Assembly (NCBI GenBank): GCA_036417435.1
Contig: CM070902.1
Location: forward strand, 139,551,886 to 139,615,885
From: Inia geoffrensis
Taxonomy: Eukaryota; Chordata; Mammalia; Artiodactyla; Iniidae
Direction of reading: 5' to 3'
DNA length: 64,000 bases
Shown here piece by piece: positions 59,110-64,000 of this stretch. Made by a program: the position numbers and the translations under genes. Under the pieces are notes generated by a model that was not told the DNA's origin, made no database searches, and was given only the letters and a program-made list of their open reading frames with translations. Numbering within the stretch: the stretch's first letter is position 1; every line of letters begins with the position of its first letter.

Positions 59110-59290
59110 TTCTATTTGGGGTAATGAAAAAGTTTTGGAAATAGTGGTGATTGTTGCACGACACTGTGAATGTAGTTAATGCCATTGAATTAGACACCTA
59201 AAAATGATGAAGATGGCAAACTTTGTTTTATATATATACATATACATATATATTTTACCACCAAAAAAGAAAAAAATCTATTAACTGTAA
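59110..59290 (+). mobile_element. Old L1 3' UTR remnant
   Basis: gtggtgattgttgcacgacac, tgtgaatgtagttaatgccat, tgaattagacacctaaaaatg, tattttaccacc: a diverged L1M-type 3' UTR end. Confidence 0.7.
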
Positions 59291-60439
59291 AAAGTAAATA
59301 AAACTCATGTGACAGCCCAAGTGTTTCTCTCCCTTACCACTGCTGGCATTTGAACGCTTCCTAACTCTCTCTGCCCATCAATACTTAATTTCTACTTTGG
59401 GACCTGAAAATTAAAACAATTTTATATCTCAACCTCCATTTAACTTTATGACTTGGAATTTCTACGATAATATCCATTCAATTTACTTCCTTTAAAGTGT
59501 ATATACATGTTAATTTTTTAAAAATCAAACCTTTTATCAACATTTTTAACTTGTTCCTTTTTGCCTTTCTCAACTGCATGTTCTGTGGAATATGTTTAAT
59601 TTCTGCCATACCCTCCCAGCCCAGTTCTAGGACATGCTGTTATGTGTTCTGGTATTTAGGTTATAGAATTTTTGCAAGTCACTGTGGAAGCTGGCAAGGG
59701 TATAAGGCTACGTCAGCATTCATGAGCAATGAGGGAAATTTATTTCTCAGGGAAAAGTCTAAGTTTTTCCCCTGGTAGAAGGAGAAAAAAGGAACCTTTA
59801 TAGACTAGGCTAGTATATCCTTATGAATTAGTAGATTTCCACAGAATCTGTAATCTCCATCAACTTCCATTATAAAATTAAAAATACTGTCAGGAAAAAC
59901 ATCACCCCAACACCCCTGAGTTGACAATGTTAACGAGGAAGCCCTCGGTTAGCCACTACCCAGGAGGTACACGGCTCAGTGACTGGTGATCTGGGTCTCC
60001 CCACTGGCCATCCCCCCTCTCCTTGGCTGCGCGTGGACTGCAGAGTGCCCCCACCATCCCCCAACCTCCAAGAAGCCCTCCAGGACTCCTCGCAGGCCTG
60101 AGTACCTCTCTGGCAGAAATGCTGGGACCTACTGTGCTCCTTTCCCTTGGCTCTGGCCTTGACATCTCACAGCGTGGGGCTGCAGTACCACATTTGTCCA
60201 AAAGGGGACTCCACCTCAACACAGCATGCTCTCCAGCCCCGAAGCCCCAACTTCAAGGCTCCACATTCTGAAGAACAGATTATTAGCTCTACATTTTACC
60301 AGTTCTTTAATTTCAAAGTCCACATGTTGAGTTTACTTATGAGAGCTATCTATACAGCTAGGCCTCGGGGTAGAAATGTAATTATACTTGTCATGTGTGC
60401 TCAGACTGTCTAAATTATTTAAAATTGGGACTGTGCATT

Positions 60440-60900
60440 ATACATTGATAGTGGCACAGCAAATTAGCTCAATCTTTCTGGAAAACAATCTGGCAACATG
60501 TAACAGAAGATATAAAGTCGTCCCTGCCCTTTGACTTGTTAATCTCACTTTGGGGAAAATGCCAAAGGAAACAACACAAAATAATTTGTTTTAAAATGTT
60601 CACACCAATGACATTTTCAGTAATGAAAAATAAAAATATTATTGACCCAAACGGTCAAGAATAAGAGAGTCATAATCACGATGTTACATCACTATACACT
60701 AAAGCTATTAAAAATAAACACTAAGTGAATCATATCATTACATGCCAATATATACAAGAAATAATTTAAGTTAAAAACTAAATATATTGATAAATAGATG
60801 TATGATTAGAAGTGAGTCTGAAAAGATAGATACAAATGAGATTTTAAGGTTAATTAGTTCTTCTTTCCTGTAAATTGATCTAATAAATAAAAACAGAAAC
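60440..60900 (+). mobile_element. Old L1 ORF2 end remnant
   Basis: ctggaaaacaatctggcaac, ccctgccctttgacttgtta, cagtaatgaaaaataaaaa: a strongly diverged copy of the terminal ORF2/3' region of an ancient L1. Boundaries are approximate. Confidence 0.5.
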
Positions 60901-62302
60901 AAAGTAATTTTGTACTAATGTCAAAGAAAAGGATCAAAACACGGAGTTAAAAACAGTAATTCTCAGAAATTCCTAAGCAATATAAATTTTTACATATGCA
61001 TAGGTATTTATACTATATGCATGCCTGTAAATATTTATAAAATATCTAAATATATATATGTAATGTAGACCAAAACTATTTACATGATCACAAGCTACAT
61101 TTTTCTCATGAATTAATGTTCACTTATTTATTCGAATGCAGTCCTCTGCAAAAAGACCTACTTTTGGTGGGGGTGGGGAGGGCGGTGGCTATGAAAAACC
61201 TAAAAAAGATTTCATTCTGAGATTTTTATACAAAATGTAAACTATTCAGCAGCTTTTAAAATGAAGCATCTCTCTCTACCCCCTTTATAGAAGCTCTTCT
61301 ACTCCGCCTTCCGGGTTCATGGGCAGAGAAACATGAAAACAGAGCTGTAATAACCCACCAAGGTAGAAGGTTTGTTGATCATTTGGAACACAGCCCTTTA
61401 CTCATTCCCATCCCTGGCCTGGAGGTTTCCCTGCCTAGAAGATGGGTGTGTTACAACCAGGGCCTGTGAGTCATGGAAAACACAACCGCTCAGCAAAGTG
61501 CAGATTATGCCTGTGTTGCCTCTTGTCCTTAACCTCCCTCCTTAGGTGTCAGGACCCTCCCAGGCCACCTCCCTCTCCCTTCCAGGCAGGCACACCCACG
61601 ACCAGCTTTTACAAGTGGGCTCTCCGGGCCCACACCCTGGGCCTGGTTCCCATCCTGACAGGGAATGATGCCTAGGAAACTTCTTGGCTAGAGCACAACT
61701 GGCATTGAAATGCCAAAGATCTTCTGTTATGATGTCCCAAGTTAGCTGCCCAGGTGGTGTCATAGTTCTCTCAGTTTCTGTAAGCTAATTCCTGATGTGA
61801 CCTCGATTTTTCCTTATTTTTTCCCTTGGGTCCTCTTCTCACATCACTCCCACCGAAGTCCAATATTCCTGGGCCCCTGATTTCTGCTTGCTGGGATCTA
61901 CTATGGATCCATGATCTCATGCTGCTTCTCCAGGCCTGGCCCACTCCTCTGATTACCCTCTATCTTATACTCTCAACCTTCGCTCCGATTCCCCAGCTCT
62001 GGCTGCTTCTCAGCTATATACTCTCAGGCTCAGGGATTCAGTTAAGAGGAAAAAACACAATTATGGTGGCTGGAGAGATACAAGTAGGAAAATACAGTTT
62101 GCAAATATTTCCTTTACTAAACAATTTCCTTCATTAGGCTAAATAGCATTTAACAAACTGATCAACCCCTGATAAACCCCACTCTCATTAAGTCACTCAT
62201 TAAGTATGTAAGCCAGCTGAGATCAGATACAGCACTGTAAATGGTTTACCAATCATAGCTAGGCATTTGTTGATCTACAAACTTTAACATATATAAGCTG
62301 GT

Positions 62303-62311
62303 ATGTGTGTG

Positions 62312-62354
<43 letters not shown>
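62303..62354 (+). repeat. (TG)n(TA)n compound microsatellite
   Basis: Seven or eight TG units followed by acatatat and about 16 TA units. Confidence 0.93.
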
Positions 62355-62356
<2 letters not shown>

Positions 62357-64000
62357 ATCATGAGCCTAGATCACATATTGTGACTCTAAAAAGAAAAAAT
62401 ACACAAAAAATCAATAGTGTGAACAATGGTATACAAATTATCATCTGACCAATACAGCTATATTTAACCTAACTTCAAAGTCATTCGACCTATAAATATG
62501 AGGGTCATTGGAGATCAATAAGATGAACAAATAGCGTATTTCTTTCATTAAGTAATATCAGCTACTGCTATCCTTAGCTCCAATGATGCCCCCCATCACT
62601 CAGTGATGATGGGCCTGAATTTCAAATATTCACAAGTTCTAAATAGGAAGTTCAAATGCTTTCAGAATGAAAGGTATACATAAATCACATACTCACATCT
62701 CAAGCTAACAAATTATTATTCTTCATGATAAACACAAGTGTTTCTCTGATGGAGCTTTGACTCCATCTGACTATCATTCTATTTCTTATACACATGCATA
62801 TGCCAGTAGACGACTACTTATGCAACTTTGGTTAGAGCCTAGTTACTTCAAGGAAGTCACGTGAGTACAACCCATACTTCCAAATCCTTTGGAATGCTAA
62901 TTTAAAGTGGCGTTGTGGAAAAAACCAAGTTCCTAAGCAACATTTTCCATCACACAGAGGAAGGACAGGATTTAGTGATCAAGCCAAATTCCACTTAATG
63001 TACCAAATTAACTACAACAAAAGTACGTTTACATCCAGTCCCTGCTTATTACTTAGCAGCTGTGTCTTTCGATTTAGGGTTATTTCTTACACACCTATTC
63101 CCATGGGAGACCTTTACGGAGTCATTTCTTCTCATATTAAGATAACGGCCTAATAATATATGTGTACTTGCAGAACTTGGTTAATGTCAGCTCCAATCCT
63201 GAAGTACAGAGATGTGTCTACATCTGGAATTAAACCTGATAAAGCAGAAACTATACATGCCATACTTCCTTGGGACCAAAGTAGTCTAGTAATTACTCTA
63301 ACACAGAAACATGGTAGGAGCATCAGTCAATAAAACAACATAGTAACCTAACCCTTAACGTTAGGTATACATAATTTTTTTTTTAATTTCAGTATCGGGA
63401 GGGACTGAAGAGTAATGATATATGTAATAATATTTCAGAGAACCCTGTAATTCCAACCACAGCGAAAACAGACCTATCACCGAGCATACAGTGGGAGAGC
63501 GTCTGACTTCTCAACATGTTCAACCACTTCAGAGTCTAACAGAGGCACAACTCCACGCCCTGGCCCTCTAAAGAAGCATAGCTTTTGGTGCTGCTTTACG
63601 TTCTACTGTGAAGTTTAGAGCTACTTGAAAAGCTGAGAAGAGAGACATACATTTTTTAAATGTTAACAAACATCACTTTACTAAGATACTGAGAAGGTTA
63701 ATCAGAGTTCTCTAATATTTTCTTACTGTTCATCTCTCAAAGACTTCATGTAATTTCTCTCTGTCATCTAGTCTATGACAAGGCACAGACCAAAAGAGTG
63801 AAGATGAAGAGAGTGAGGGAATGAGTGTCACAGGGAACAGACTGGAATGCAGATCTCAAAGCCATGTATAAGTGCCCTTTGCTTCTTTAATGGGGTCAGG
63901 CTACTTGGAGCTCTATACAGCTTACCATACATAGGACATATTGTCTATTTTTTATTACTGTAGGGGGACATTTGACTTGCTTAATCCAGATGATTCCGTT

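Larger units (their letters stand above)
57760..64000 (-). other. FHIP1A: Upstream FHIP1A intron (partial), no exon recognised
   Basis: Sequence 5' of the 209-codon exon. The family protein has a short first coding exon before VVKILE; I looked for its end (a codon string for the ...HWSQ-like motif followed by GT on the minus strand) and did not find it, so the intron probably extends past the window. It contains a tiny L1 stub, one long SINE, two old L1-like remnants (59110-59290, 60440-60900) and a TG/TA microsatellite at 62303-62354. The stretches 57800-58260, 58760-59100, 59300-60430 and 60900-64000 otherwise show no feature I can name. Confidence 0.6.

Overview
This is nuclear DNA of a mammal, almost certainly a cetacean (whale or dolphin). 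The evidence is the abundance of tRNA-Glu-derived CHR-type SINEs (about 18 copies, long and short forms), a young L1 family of the cetacean type, and the complete absence of BovB and Bov-tA (ruminant), Alu (primate) or PRE-1 (pig) repeats. A hippopotamid cannot be excluded from sequence alone. There is nothing prokaryotic or phage-like, no CRISPR array, and no compact coding region.

The only recognisable host gene is on the minus strand: FHIP1A (formerly FAM160A1), a FTS- and Hook-interacting protein of the RAI16/FHIP family. Four consecutive internal coding exons can be placed to the base from canonical AG/GT splice sites: 57133-57759 (209 codons), 45320-45478 (53 codons), 43113-43199 (29 codons) and 112-279 (56 codons). 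All begin and end in phase 0 and join into 347 uninterrupted residues. Introns between them are about 11.7 kb, 2.1 kb and 42.8 kb. The start-codon exon lies beyond the right edge and the C-terminal half lies beyond the left edge of the window. The paralogue FHIP1B is excluded by the family residues seen.

Everything else is intronic or upstream sequence built from layers of mobile elements. The oldest layer is MIR, L2, L1M-type and hAT/Tigger fragments (for example 3608-3905, 23895-24115, 24903-25063, 28400-28615, 34230-34865, 43813-44158, 52030-52960). A middle layer has two solo LTRs (an ERV1-type at 22942-23458 with 4-bp target duplication, a MaLR-type at 54458-54995), a mariner MITE (38884-38964) and a Tigger MITE (39254-39570). 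The youngest layer is L1 and CHR SINEs, many with clear target-site duplications: a full-length but dead L1 at 5855-13188, a 5'-inverted (twin-primed) L1 at 18622-21988, four short L1 3' ends, and SINEs nested in both large L1s. All six young L1 insertions read on the + strand, i.e. antisense to FHIP1A.

No new biological system was found. The observations most worth a second look concern retrotransposition mechanism (twin priming, a prematurely ended L1, a SINE with poly(A) on both sides, a SINE pair with shared outer target duplication, head-to-head SINE halves), one recent 161-bp-period tandem duplication, and the all-phase-0 exon layout of FHIP1A.
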